Source: Magicicada septendecula (lineage: Eukaryota; Arthropoda; Insecta; Hemiptera; Cicadidae). Taken from it: a stretch of 64,000 bases of DNA. The position numbers and the translations under genes were made by a program. Below the pieces are notes generated by a model. The model was given only the letters and a program-made list of their open reading frames with translations, was not told the DNA's origin and made no database searches. Below, piece by piece: positions 41,540 to 54,034 of this stretch; the stretch's first letter is position 1; each line of letters starts with the position of its first letter. The DNA lies in the NCBI GenBank assembly GCA_034769895.1, contig CM068367.1, forward strand, positions 312,231,986 to 312,295,985, given 5' to 3'.

Positions 41540-41574
41540 CTGAAGACGGTTACAGATTTTGTAGTCGAAACGTT
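41540..41574 (+). ncRNA. Second hammerhead-core-like hairpin, stem I missing
   Basis: CTGAAGA (41540-41546) and GAAA (41567-41570) flank a seven-pair stem II, GGTTACA 41548-41554 with TGTAGTC 41560-41566 (two G-U pairs). ACGTT follows as a possible minimal stem III. The flanks do not pair as stem I, so activity is doubtful; it may be a decayed relative of the motif at 36350. Confidence 0.2.
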
Positions 41575-42670
41575 GGGAAAATTATTTACGTTTAATAATG
41601 TTAATTGTCCGACATAATGTATTACGTAATGATAATCTGACGTCTTTATGTTTTACTACGTAATTATCCTTTCAATTTCATAAAATGTGAGAGGCTCTTA
41701 TTAAATTTGCATTTACCTGAGAACAACTAGTTTATAGTTTACTGTGCCCGTGTTTTTCATTCTAGTGGTCAAGCATCCCGACCATGCACGAGAAGCGGTG
41801 GCGTTTATCATCACCTTTGCTTTAATTGAACAAGTTACCAATTACGTCGCACAGTAATAACTCTCATGTTTTGGCGAGTGGTGGCGCATACTGACGACAT
41901 GGGAAAGGATGACTGGATTCTAACGAGCCCATGATTTATCAATTCCTATTTACGATGAATTGACTGAAATATACGCTTTTTATACACTGAAATATATTTC
42001 ATTTTGTACGCTTGAGTAAATTACAATTTTAAAATATTTAAACTATTATCGCAATGTATATTTATTAAAAATTATAATTTCAGATTTCTATCTTTACTAC
42101 AACATTGAGAATTTGTGTAAAGCAGCCATGTAATATTGTTAACATTATTTTAAATGCTAACAAAACTGCAAAAAATTATCTAATTTCATACTGATTACGA
42201 CTGACTAAACTATTTCCGTTTACAGTGGTAAAATAATTGCAGCTTCTTACCAGAAGCTATTCCTTATGTCAAAATATATTTTTTCAACTTAGTTAAAAAT
42301 ATGACTTTTGTTCTTGACGACTAAAACTAGCGGTAGTTTCATTAATAGATCTGTAATATGTACTTTTACGATCATGAGAATTAGTTTGAATACCTAATAT
42401 CTCGCTGAAAATTGATTAGATAGTTGATTAATTTATACCTAAAATATACTATATAAACTGTAAATACTTCAATACAAGTTTTATTAAGGATTTATTTTTA
42501 TCAACAATTAGAACACACTCTTTTATTTTACATAGACTGGTGTGTGTATCTTTAATGAAGTCAGGAAAGAACCTACGCGTGTACAATGATAATAAATGTA
42601 ATTCCATTTTGAATGTTACGGGACTGCAGTAGATCACAACGGTTTTTGCTAAATCTTATACGCCCAATAT

Positions 42671-43886
42671 TGTACTGCTGTTAAAATACACCGCAGTACA
42701 TAAGAATCAAATAATAATTTTAACAGAGAAAAGGTATAAATTTAGTAGTATGTTGAACATATGTTAGAATGGTAAACAAAAAAACTGAGTTGTTAGTCAC
42801 GTCCAATATTATATAGAACAGCATTAAGAAATATGTGTTGACAGTTATTATATTAAATTGGAAATAAACATTAAAATAAAATGAAAGATTAATAGAATAG
42901 TAATCTAAAATATACTAATTATAATGGATAATGTAGAATATCAAATAAATGTAATTAATAATAATTAATAAAATTATATATGTTTTTAAGAGTCATATGA
43001 TGGAAAGATGTGACGAATGTAGTGAGGTATCTAAATGGCAAATTGTAAATTGTTAGATTTGAATTGTATTCAAATAGAAGAAAATTTGTTTAGTCTAATT
43101 TTATATTTAAGAAGATACACATTAAAAAGTATAATTTTATATTTAATCACATAAAGATCTAAGAGTGGTCTTGTAAAAGAGTTTAATTTTGTATTTAATA
43201 TAGGAAACATTTAAAAGAAAGGAGAGAATTGAAATTAATATCTAATAGAATAAATATCAGAATATAAACTTGTAACACTGAAAGAATTATAATTGTATTC
43301 AACTTAATAAACATAAATATTTTCAAGGAGTCTGAGTATATCATTTATAGAACGCCGAACTAAAAGAGGAAGCCTGTACTGGAAGATAATTTGACAGTCA
43401 ATACAATAAAATTCGATATTCAGAAGAAACATCAATTTAGTAATCATAGAAGAAAATATAATTCAACATTTAATCTAATAAGAAATCCCAGAGAAGGAAC
43501 AAACCACGAAGCCTAACGTTACATTTAAGATGATAAACATCAGAGAGAATTGAACCCACTGCAGTTGTGAAGAGCTCAGATTCAAACTATTTACACTTAT
43601 ATGGTAGATATTATTACCTTGTTATTTATTAAAAAATTTATACACTAACGTTATTTGGTACGGATTAAAGAAAAGAATAAATCATTCACAGTATTAAATA
43701 ATATAAATCAAGTTAATAATTGTCAACCCTGAGATAGAGTTTTCTTTTCATGTGCAGATAGGAAAAAGTAATATCTGTAATTAAATATTTCAATTACAAT
43801 ACTTATAAAGAAATTACAGCACAATTAATGGCATCCACAACGTGTGGCATATAAAAATATTATATCAACATATCTGTAACAGCACA
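42671..43886 (+). repeat. 5' LTR of element B
   Basis: It is 1216 bp and aligns to 46478-47781. It has one copy of the 36-bp unit beginning TTTTATATTTAAG that is repeated in the right LTR. Confidence 0.92.
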
Positions 43887-43891
43887 TAAAA

Positions 43892-43910
43892 TGGCGCCCA
43901 CAAGTGAAAG
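43892..43910 (+). promoter_or_regulatory. Primer-binding site of element B
   Basis: TGGCGCCCACAAGTGAAAGC lies 5 bp inside the left LTR, like the TGGCGC starts in elements A and C. Confidence 0.65.
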
Positions 43911-44062
43911 CAAAGATTTTCTTAAAGCCAGCACCAAATAACATAAATTAAATAATAGGCAATAGTGCCAAACTGAATTAATTAAATTACAATAAAATAA
44001 TTTTGTTAAATTTAATAGAATAAAAAATTTACTTGTAGTTAAATTAATTTAAATATTGTAAC

Positions 44063-45015
44063 ATGGCTAACAAACAGGATAAAAGATATGAATTAAGAAG
44101 TATTAGTGCTGAAGAAGAGGAAGAAACTGAAATGGAACAGCTACCTAAGAAAATTGAACAACTAAATATAAGGGCAATTATGAATGCATTAAAGGCTATT
44201 TCTGAGGAACAAAATACTTTCAGGGTTGAGGTTACTGATAATTCTAACCAGTTAAATGCTAGATTGGACCAGCAAAATGCTAAATTAGACCAACAAAATG
44301 CTGAAATAACCGGTAATTCTAACCAATTAAATGCTAAATTTGACCAATTCCGGACTGAGATTAAGGCTTTTTCTGAGCAACAAAGTGCTTTCAGGACTGA
44401 GATGACTAATTACACTAACCAGTTAAAGGCTGAAAGGAAACAGTCATTAGAACCAATAAAAGAAAATAACGACAAAACAGATAACAAGTAAGTCAGAAAA
44501 CAGAAGAGACTAGTACAGAAATAGAAAATAAAGAAGACAAAAGTGTAGTATTATCTAAGAATAAACATAGCAGAAACAAAGAGAATAATAAGTATGTGGA
44601 AAAGAAGACGAAGAAAATAGTTAAAAGACGTCCCAAGAAACAGGAAAATACACAGGAAGAATTAGATATGATTAGGAGTGGTTTAATTAATGTATTTAAT
44701 ATCACAATCATTAATTACAGGGAAATGACTGAGTTAAAAAATCATAGAAAAAACTTAACCAAATTAATATTTAAATTAAAAATACCAGATAAAGAAAAAC
44801 TTAACAAAAGGTCAGTGACATCACCGATAAATAATGTACCATTAACATATCTTTATAGTAAACCAGACGATAAAGTGATGGATCTAAACTTTGATACCAT
44901 TGCAAAATTTATAGAAGAAAACTTGCTGTACCGGGTAACAGAGATATTTAACAAGAACAGAAATCATTATGGACACAATAATAATCCGTGCAACAAGGAT
45001 AACTTATGTATTTGA
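44063..45015 (+). pseudogene. gag: gag of element B, frameshifted
   Basis: The ATG at 44063 opens 142 codons. After an acidic MANKQDKRYELRS start with a run of Glu, the protein becomes a coiled coil with repeated NQLNAKLDQQNA-type units. It stops at 44491, and another frame continues 44596-45015 with a Lys-rich start (KKIVKRRPKKQ) and a globular-looking part (LMDLNFDTIAKFIEENLLYRV-like) that I do not recognise. By position and style it is the structural protein of the element. The second segment starts with GTG and is not an independent gene. Confidence 0.6.
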
Positions 45016-45181
45016 CAACGGATGAATTAAATATGAAGAATATGGAAAAAAGGGACTGATTTTCTGGGTATTGACCAAAGCAAACTAATTGAACAAAGAT
45101 TAGATTAATTATTAATTCAGACGACATAATATGGAAGTTATTACAAAACAAAACAACAATTTTTCTAAGAATTAAGATGAA

Positions 45182-45373
45182 ATGGATCAACAGAACACCA
45201 AGTTAAAAGAAACCAATCAAAAACAAATAAATGTTGTGAATAATAAATTAGACCAGCAGGAGGCTGAAATAAAATTAATATTGCAGCAAATGCATAAGGA
45301 AATGGACCATCAGTTACTGAATGAAGCAATGGAAGATAAACTTGGCAAGATAATAGGAGTGCAATACAAGTGA
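45182..45373 (+). pseudogene. Second coiled-coil segment in element B
   Basis: The 63 codons open MDQQNTKLKETNQKQINVV and repeat the DQQNAKL/DQQEAEI style of the gag N-terminus about 900 bp upstream. It may be a duplicated part of gag or a displaced piece of a longer polyprotein. No catalytic motif. Confidence 0.4.
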
Positions 45374-45559
45374 CCCATAAGTGAGAAGATGAATTTAAAT
45401 AAGAAGTTATACCCAATACCCTACAAAGTAAGAGAGCAAATAAAAGAAGAAATCGACACATGATTAGTAAAAATATAAGTGAAATAAGTCAGTCAAAACA
45501 CACGAGCCCGTTAGTAGTAATTCCCATATAAGGATAAGTCCTTAATATTGTGTTTGGAT

Positions 45560-46031
45560 GAGCGTCAATTTAATCAGATGATAATTCCTGATAAGACGTT
45601 ACCAAAAAATATAAGAGTAGTTTTAAAACGTTTTAATAACGTCATTTTTTAATAATTGTAATGCTATACCTGGATATTGGCAAATAGAATTGCATCCAGA
45701 AAGTATAGAATATGTGAATGGTATAAGTTATCATTTCAAGAGAACACCTTTTGGGCTGGTCCATAATGTGGCCATATTTATAGAATAATTTGACTGAGTA
45801 TGGGGCAAGGAGATTTTAGAAGTTATTACGGTTTACGTCGATGAGTTAGTAATTGCATCAAACAGTTGGGAAGAATATTGTAATAGAATTAAGAGGGTAC
45901 TTACCAGATTGGGGAAAAATAGAATGACACTCAAGTTAAATAATTTCATAGCCAGTAGAATTAAATTGTGTGGATTTATACTAATTAAATACCACGATGG
46001 AAAGGTTAAAGAGACATACATAAAATATTAA
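45560..46031 (+). pseudogene. Gypsy-type reverse transcriptase remnant, element B
   Basis: It reads GYWQIELHPES, then YHFKRTPFGLVHNVAIFIE, then VITVYVDELVIASNSWEEY, IKRVLTRLGKNRMTLKLN and LCGFILIKYHDGK. These are the palm motifs of LTR-element RTs (GYWQI, TPFGL, YVDD, LGF/LGH). The catalytic YVDD is YVDE, and at least two stops and frameshifts break the frame. RNase H and integrase do not follow; the LTR begins 450 bp later. Confidence 0.8.
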
Positions 46032-46477
46032 TCAGATTCGCCTGTATCAATAAAGTAATAATTAAAAGAAAAATAATTCTAAGATAAATCACACATGAAA
46101 TTTATAACCAAGATTGGGAAGGTGAAATTAAAAAGAAAAGAAAACAATGTTGTATTCATGTTTTTGAGTTTTTTAGCCATAAAAGTAGGCACAATTGTTA
46201 TTTTATACTTATTATTTTGATGTAAAACCAGTTGGTTTGACTAATGTTATTTTAATCCATAAATGAGTGTGTAAGATACGGTGATTCGTGATAGTGATGA
46301 ACCATATTTGTTATGTTAACAAAAAAAAATTTATGTAAAGAACTTTGTTATATACAATGAGTAAATTAATCAGCTGTTTTCAATATTAATGTTAGACCAT
46401 GGTTGTGATAAGAAATTAATTATTTCAATATCTCATATCTAATTATATCTGAGATTATGAAATAAGGGAAGGTATTA
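46032..46477 (+). other. 3' internal region of element B with polypurine-like tract
   Basis: AT-rich with no ORF. AATAAGGGAAGGTATTA stands just before the LTR start at 46478 and is the likely plus-strand primer region. Confidence 0.55.
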
Positions 46478-47781
46478 TGTACTGCTGTTAAAATACACCG
46501 CAGTACATAAGAATCAAATAATAATTTTAAAAGAGAAAAGGTATAAATTTAGTAGTATGGTGAACATATGTTAGAATCGTAAACAAAAAAACTGAGTTGT
46601 TAGTCACGACCAACATAGAGGTAGACTCCAATATTATATAGAACAGCATTAAGAAATATGTGTTGACAGTTATTATATTAAATTGGAAATAAAGATTAAA
46701 ATAAAATGAAAGATTAATAGAATAGTAATCTAAAATATACTAATTATAATGGATAATGTAGAATATCAAATAAATGTAATTAATAGTAATTAATAAAATT
46801 ATATATGTTTTTAAGAGTCATATGATGGAAAGATGTGACGAATGTAGTGAGGTATCTAAATAGCAAATTGTAAATTGTTAGATTTGAATTGTATTCAAAT
46901 AGAAGAAAATTTGTTTAGTTTAATTTTATATTTAAGAGATACACATCAAAAAGTCTAATTTTATATTTAAGAAGATACACATCAAAAAGTCTAATTTTAT
47001 ATTTAAGAAGATACACATCAAAAAGTCTAATTTTATATTTAATCACATAAAGATCTAAGAGTGGTCTTGAAAAAGAGTTTAATTTTGTATTTAATATAGG
47101 AAACATTTAAAAGAAAGGAGAAAATTGAAATTAATATCTAATAGAATAAATATCAGAATATAAACTTGTAACACTGAAAGAATTATAATTGTATTCAACT
47201 TAATAAACATAAATATTTTCAAGGAGTCTGAGTATATCATTTATAGAGCGCCGAACTAAAAGAGGAAGCCTGTACTGGAAGATAATTTGACAGTCAATAC
47301 AATAAAATTCGATATTCAGAAGAAACATCAATTTAGTAATCATAGAAGAAAATATAATTCAACATTTAATCTAATAAGAAATCCCAGAGAAGGAACAAAC
47401 CACGAAGCCTAACGTTACATTTAAGATGATAAACATCAGAGAGAATTGAACCCACTGCAGTTGTGAAGAGCTCAGATTCAAACTATTTACACTTATATGG
47501 TAGATATTATTACCTTGTTATTTATTAAAAAATTAAACACTAACGTTATTTGGTACGGATTAAAGAAAAGAATAAATCATTCACAGTATTAAATAATATA
47601 AATCAAGTTAATAATTGTCAGCCCTGAGATAGAGTTTTCTTTTCATGTGCAGATAGGAAAAAGTAATATCTGCAATTAAATATTTTAATTACAATACTTA
47701 TAAAGAAATTACAGCACAATTAATGGCATCCACAACGTGTGGCATATAAAAATATTATATCAACATATCTGTAACAGCACA
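46478..47781 (+). repeat. 3' LTR of element B
   Basis: It is 1304 bp. It contains three units of a 36-bp repeat (starts at 46924, 46959 and 46995, with the last partial unit at 47031) where the left LTR has one. The minus-strand ORF at 46915-47106 is an artefact of this array. Confidence 0.92.
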
Positions 47782-47975
47782 ATATGCCTATAATACGTAC
47801 ATCCTAAACTTTTGGTTTTGAAACTTTCCGAATTTTCTTTTGGTATATATTCATGTACTACACATGAAACCCAATACTTTTGGTAAATATTTAACTACTA
47901 AAGTTAGGTGGAGTAGGGCTCAAAACTTGAAATCGTACTAAGGCAGATTGACTTTAGTAACTTCAGTAGTTGTAA

Positions 47976-48134
47976 GAATTAAACACCACCACCATATCTG
48001 TGATTCTGGACGTGGTGGCGCTTGATAGTTCAGGTGAAATAAAGCGAGTTAGAACAAATGACTCTACAACTAGTGTAGTAACGGCAGAGGACGGTGTCAC
48101 GCCGGTGGAAAGGGTTACAGAGCCGCGCGATTAA
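47976..48134 (+). other. Open segment with coding-like composition
   Basis: A 52-codon frame, opened after a TAA at 47973 and closed by TAA at 48132, reads among others VALDSSGEIKRVRTNDSTT and VVTAEDGVTPVERVTEP. Its GC content and codon variety exceed the surrounding DNA. There is no ATG start; an acceptor-like CTTCAG lies at 47961-47966. It could be an exon or part of an unrecognised transposon. The opposite strand also holds a 71-codon ORF. Confidence 0.2.
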
Positions 48135-51100
48135 TGTTCTGCCGGGCACGTAAGAGCCGTAATATTCTTGGTAACAGGAATCTCTGTCATAAATTATGAA
48201 ACATCCAATAATAATGTCTCCTTTAGGACTATTAACGCCGTCCAAAACGCCTCTGCATGTCTGAATAATATTACAAGTGGTTAATTTTAGTTTTTATGAA
48301 TTACCAAAAAGCCGGTTTTCTTAGAAAAATAATACACTTAGTTTTACAAGAAAGCGCACCTTTTCAAGGTCATAAATTACACTACAGTATATAAGACAAA
48401 CAATTATTTTGTCTTCCAAGACCACTAAAATTATTTGTTTAACTAGCATTTTTGTAGGCCTTACTAATTTTTCTTTTAAACGTAAATGCTGGCAGTAAAA
48501 ACGAAGCAGTTGTTTTGCGAGTTTCGCAAAACACGAAGCAACCGTAATGCTGTTGTATAGATGCATTTGTCTACTGAGAGAGAGAATAAGATATATATTG
48601 AAAGAAAGTTTACTGTTTGCCTGTCACCATCGTAAATATTCACTACAAAATGAAAGAAAAACAATCCGCTTTCGACACATATTTTATACTTTTTCAGCAG
48701 ACACATAGCACTACACATTTCTTATCCTGCAGGATTATCTTATGCCTTTTATTTAATTCCTCGACTCACAATGGAACTACTGCGATTGCGTGCTCATTTT
48801 ATAAAAATTGATGAGGAATATCACACGTAATACTTTAGTAAATAATGGAAGTCATTTCAAATTAATAAGAAATTCATTGGAAGGAATTCCAATTAAATTA
48901 AATTGTATAAAACGTTTTCAGAATAATAAATACTTTATAAGTCAATTTAAAAAGCAACAAGCACTACTTATTAGAAGATAAGTCGACTTGTAAGTAATTT
49001 ATAATCAGATAGAAACATGCTGTGGTTTAAAAAAATGCGTTTGATCTTCCAAAATGTCAAGATGTAAAAATAGACGGACATATTTCGAGTACTGTAATGT
49101 CAGGAATTTGGAATATTTGTTTAAAATATTTACTCAGTATTGTAGATAGTTTTCAGTTCAATTAATTAGAACAAATTACATGACAATTTAATATCTTATA
49201 GGATAGTTAAAATTACTGACATTTATAATATTACTTTTAGTAACAGTGAAAGAGCTATTAATTTAGTATTTTCAATTAGGTCGGAAAAAGTTTCAAATTG
49301 CTGAACGTACGGAATTACAGTATGCTTTTATACTTTATTTTGCTTTAATTTTAAATAAACAATATTAATAACGTTGTTAACGTTATACATCTGGTTGACA
49401 TAAGACAAGGAGACGGTGATATCAATGGCGACTCTCACAGTTACAAATATAAAATTAACAACAAACAAACGGTGCTTTATGTAAGCAAATCTGAGCGCGA
49501 GAGGAAAGATAGAAGCACTGCTTGTGTGTAAAAGAGAGCAAGTGGGATCTTTAGGGAGCGACATGGTTGTACCACCCTTTTTCCTACTATTTGGCCAGAA
49601 GCCACTTTGGCAAATGTCAGCACGCGTACTGTACGGCACACTGTGAAAACATACTCCCTCAAACCGTACCACAGTACATGCTAACTTTAATTGGACACTA
49701 AATCTTTTAGAAGTCAACGTTTAGTGGTTACAAGTTGAAAATGTAACTTTGGAATATGCTAAAAACATACACTGACTACAGTTATTTGAAAAAGTGAATG
49801 TAAAGTTAGTCAGGTTTTTGTAGCGCAAAGGTTCTTATGTTAAAGGTGTACGCAACATTACGGGTTAGAATTTACATAAATTTACATTATTTCATTAATA
49901 CTCGTATGTCAGCAGCAACGTAAAATAAAGAGAAATTATTTAACATATATTAGTCATATGTTTTTAATTTTAATATAGTGATTAACTGATTAATTACAAA
50001 TATCACATATTAAAATTATTCCAGCAAAACAAAAACAAAAATCAGTGAATCGTTTAGTCTACCTACATATCAAATAACATACTTTAATACACATTTTTCC
50101 ATTATCAATCCGAAATGTCATTAGCAAAATTAAATATGAAAGATAAATTAAATAACAAAAAACTCTGTATTTTTCATAACAGGTTTTGTTATTAACGAAG
50201 GGGTTGTACGGAATGGAGATTAACGGTAGTAAAGGTTGCGAGGAATCAGTACGCCAGCTGCAATCACGGACCGATGTCAGGTACCGAATAGTCAAATGTG
50301 TAAGGTTAACTGAGATCAACGGCATTCTGCACAAAAAATATGTCCGAACAAGTCTGCTGACAATGAAATTCGTTTAGATTAACTTGGTAACCACTGCACA
50401 GCTAACAAAATATAGGCTATGGTGTCACTAAAGTTGATGCCATAAATGTAGTACAGTTCTAAAATCTTCCTTTTACCTTCTGCATTTATTCTTTAATGTT
50501 TTTTAACTATAAATTCAGCGACCGTCATTACTTTGATTCAGTATCACAGTTTTATGCTGTCACGTTTTGAGTTATATTTTAGAGGCGCACAAGAAGTAAG
50601 ATATTGGATGGGATTAATATCGCGGAAGCAATGTAATTATTGTGAACGTTTTACTGAACATTTAACATATATGGGCTCATTTAATTACTGAACAGGAGAA
50701 TTTCAGTAAATAATCCGTTATGGTAAATGCGAGAAAAGCCTAGCAGGTGGAAGTATACTAAATCGTAGGGGCAAAATAGGTTAGGTTTTCTGATAGAAAA
50801 ATAAAGGATATTATTGGCTTTTTTTACGAAAAGAATTTATAAACACTACATACCAAATAATGTCTTATACGTTGGTTTAAAACATCCGTCCGATGATCTT
50901 TTGATTAGAGATCAGTAATGCATATAGTCTTCCTTGTCTCATACGTTAATCTAACTTTAGGTTTATGATACCCCTTTCGAGGATACTGCCAGCTATCGGA
51001 AATCATGAAAGTAGGCCTATAGGTTCAGATAAAACAGTACTGCCTTATGTGTGTGCATATTTTTGTGTTTGACGTTGTTGGTGAATATCTTTCATCATTT

Positions 51101-52751
51101 ATTTGGTGAATAAATTATATTCAAGATTGCTACAGACATGACAGAAACATAATGACTACACGAAAAACAACTGACTATACGTAACACAGCCATGAGGCAT
51201 GCAATTACGTAATTAGCAGCAGTAATTATGCCGCACGAATTGCGACATGTAATTAATTCTGACACATGAAGCCAGTGAAATGCATAACTATCAATGTGGG
51301 CAAGCTACTATTATTCCTCTGGTCCTTTTAGTTTCCGCTGAAACGAGTGAACATGAACACCATTGAACATCAAGAAAAGGATACGAAAAATAGTTTAAGC
51401 TCAAGGTTTTTAGGGAATGAAAAAGGTTAAATTTACTGACACAAACTTGTAATCTAGCAAACGTGTTCTTATAGTCTCCTACATAACTCTGGAATTATAA
51501 TACTTCGAATCAAAATGACAAGTATTAATATAAGTGCTATGACGATTCTTAAATGACGACGTTGGCAATAAGTGGACTTCAGACTAAGGCACTGGAACTG
51601 ATGTTATAAGTGTTAGCTGATCCAGAGTGAGTTCCTAAGTTTGTAAGCACCTTTTTGCTTTATAAATTATAATTTTTAACTTACACACGATATAAAATAT
51701 AATTTAAAATATTAATTTAAAAACCTATAGCCTCTAAGAAATTTCCCCTTGGTTTTCTCAGTTAATCAAATAATCACGGTTGCTTAAGTCTTTAATACAT
51801 TTGCAGGAATTATATTTTCCTTAAAAAATAGTTATTAAGAATAAAATAATATCAACATCAGTTCTGGTAAGTAGCAGTTTCTTGAGGTTGTATTTATTTT
51901 ATTGTGTGGAGCTTTATACAATCTATGTTGGCAAGTTTCAGAAAGTGTACGCTACATATATTAAAGACCTATAATCCACTTGATGTGCGCTGTCCAATTA
52001 AGTACTTAAATTTTACCAGATTCATCAATCTCTGGCCTTCGTATTACTGCTTCAGCTCCTGATTAAAGCGTTTTGACGCATGTCTTTTTTTATATCCTTT
52101 ATAGTAGCAGTCTGCAACTCTGCGCCCGTCGATAAGGTTAGATGCGCCCGCGAAGCAATTTGTAATTTTATTTTATTTTGAACGAAGGAACGTATCCGCA
52201 TTGTACCTGCTTCAATGTACTTTATTATAAAATAGCACAAGCCGTTTCAAATTTTACTTTTTTCTAATACAATAATTACTGTAAGTTAGTTTTTTCAAGA
52301 AAAGGAACTGAAACCTTCATTTATATTTTAAATGTGATTTTTTTCACGTTTGACATTTCTGTGCACTTTATAAAAATAATTAGTGTTATTGTGGTAAGTT
52401 CTTTAATTTATTTTTATTAAAATGTGTTCCTGTTTAAACAGTTATTACATTTAAAGTTGTGTTTGCGTTTGTATTCATGATGACAGGTTTTTGATGACCT
52501 ACTCCTAACAATTTTCACAAACTTATATGAAAAATACTACTTTTTTTGATTCGGTGTTCCACGTCGCTAATTTTTGTAATTTTCCACGACAGTTAATGTT
52601 TGTAACGTCCAGCTATTGACCATCGATGTCCAACGTCCAGCTCCGCACCTTTCTATTTTCCATTTACGGGGTCCACCCATCGAACTGGTCATCAGTTATA
52701 TAAGCGCGCCCAAAAATTCTAAGGTTGCCTATGGCTGCTTTATGGGATCTT

Positions 52752-52848
52752 CTTTTCGATAACATTCTAAGTCTTTAATCTCTTTTGTTTTTGTTTTGAG
52801 TGTCCAAATTACACAGTCGTAGGAAACTACGATCATTTTTCTTATGTA
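52752..52848 (-). pseudogene. Short LINE ORF2 fragment
   Basis: The minus strand reads VVSYDCVIWTLKTKTK, then EIKDLECYRKK, matching the LYGCETWTL...FEMWCYRR pattern that follows the RT domain in insect LINEs. Only about 30 codons are recognisable. Confidence 0.4.
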
Positions 52849-53912
52849 ATATCAGGTTTTTGTTGTGCTTGCTAACTTGCGTTCCTTTCAGAAGCCTGTA
52901 TTTCTTTCATCTACGATGTTACGAATGCACCTTACTCTCTAGATGCACAGAGTCCTTAAAACATTCATGTTATCATTTCCTACTTATATATTTTGTCGAG
53001 TTCTCCCTGTTATGTTCATGGCCTAGAGTTTTAATTAAGTTTTAATTATATTGCAACAATACATATATTTGCATATTTGCCCAGGGCGGTATGTTTTATA
53101 TTGTAATTAGTATAAATAGAATAAGGAACAGTTTTATACAATTTTGTGCAGGAGTTGACAATATCTAACCTGTCGAGAGGGACACCTGCTGTGGTAGCGT
53201 AAGTTACAGCGTGTATGTGTTTGTGTGTGTGAGCACGCTACGACATGAAAATATGGGGTGATGCCAACGACTTATTGTTTTGTCTGTAATCATGTCTTAA
53301 CAGGATTATAATAAACTAATTACTTGTGTTAAACCTGTAAGCAAAGACTTACGGCAATTATAAAAACACCATTGCATTAAGGAATTTTTAACTAATGCAG
53401 TGATATAAAAATATTGCAGAAATTTGCAGTATTAAAGACACTAAGTAATTAATGTTAATTACGGGTGTAATTAAAGAGTAATTAACATGTGTGTTATATG
53501 TGCGTGAACAGAAAAAATTACGAAAACAATGATGTCGCGCATGCTACAAGTGTGTTTACGAAATCGCTAAAATGAACAAAAAAGTGATTCGTAATTAAAA
53601 GGACGCTTTGCATGAAAGTTACAATTTCTATCATGTCAAGAGCAATCCTGGACGTGTCAGATTGAGTCCAGTATAAATACGACCGACAATTTTGGGGCAT
53701 TCTCAGACTCAAGGAATCTCTACTCGAGGACACTATGTCCGTTTGATAAGCTATTTCCAAAGGACGTCACGCTGCTGGTCTGCCGATCGACTGAACACAC
53801 TTTTACCACACACACGGACGTATGGAGGAACTCAGGACCAACAACAACAACAACCCACAGAGACATAGAACACAGCATCATCATCATCAAATTCTCAGGA
53901 TTCAGGACCCCC

Positions 53913-54034
<122 letters not shown>

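Larger units (their letters stand above)
40416..42666. other. AT-rich spacer
   Basis: It holds a GATA-rich microsatellite at 40458-40503 and a second hammerhead-like hairpin at 41540-41574. No gene is recognised; a minus-strand ORF at 40453-40782 overlaps the microsatellite and has no motif. Confidence 0.5.
42667..47785 (+). mobile_element. LTR retrotransposon B, complete insertion, coding region decayed
   Basis: LTRs at 42671-43886 and 46478-47781 begin TGTACTGCTG and end CAGCACA. Both flanks carry ATAT (42667-42670 and 47782-47785), a 4-bp target duplication. The interior has a primer-binding site, coiled-coil gag pieces and an RT remnant, but no protease, RNase H or integrase was recognised. 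The LTRs differ by about 15 substitutions over 1.2 kb plus indels, chiefly two extra 36-bp repeat units and about 18 bp in the right LTR. Confidence 0.92.

Noticed and set aside
49328..49717. 129-codon minus-strand ORF
   Set aside because: No domain recognised, overlapped by another ORF, with an AT-rich hydrophobic tail; no positive support for a gene.
52690..52720. TATATAAG-CGCGCCC as a promoter
   Set aside because: No gene follows on the plus strand, and the neighbouring DNA matches a minus-strand LINE scrap.
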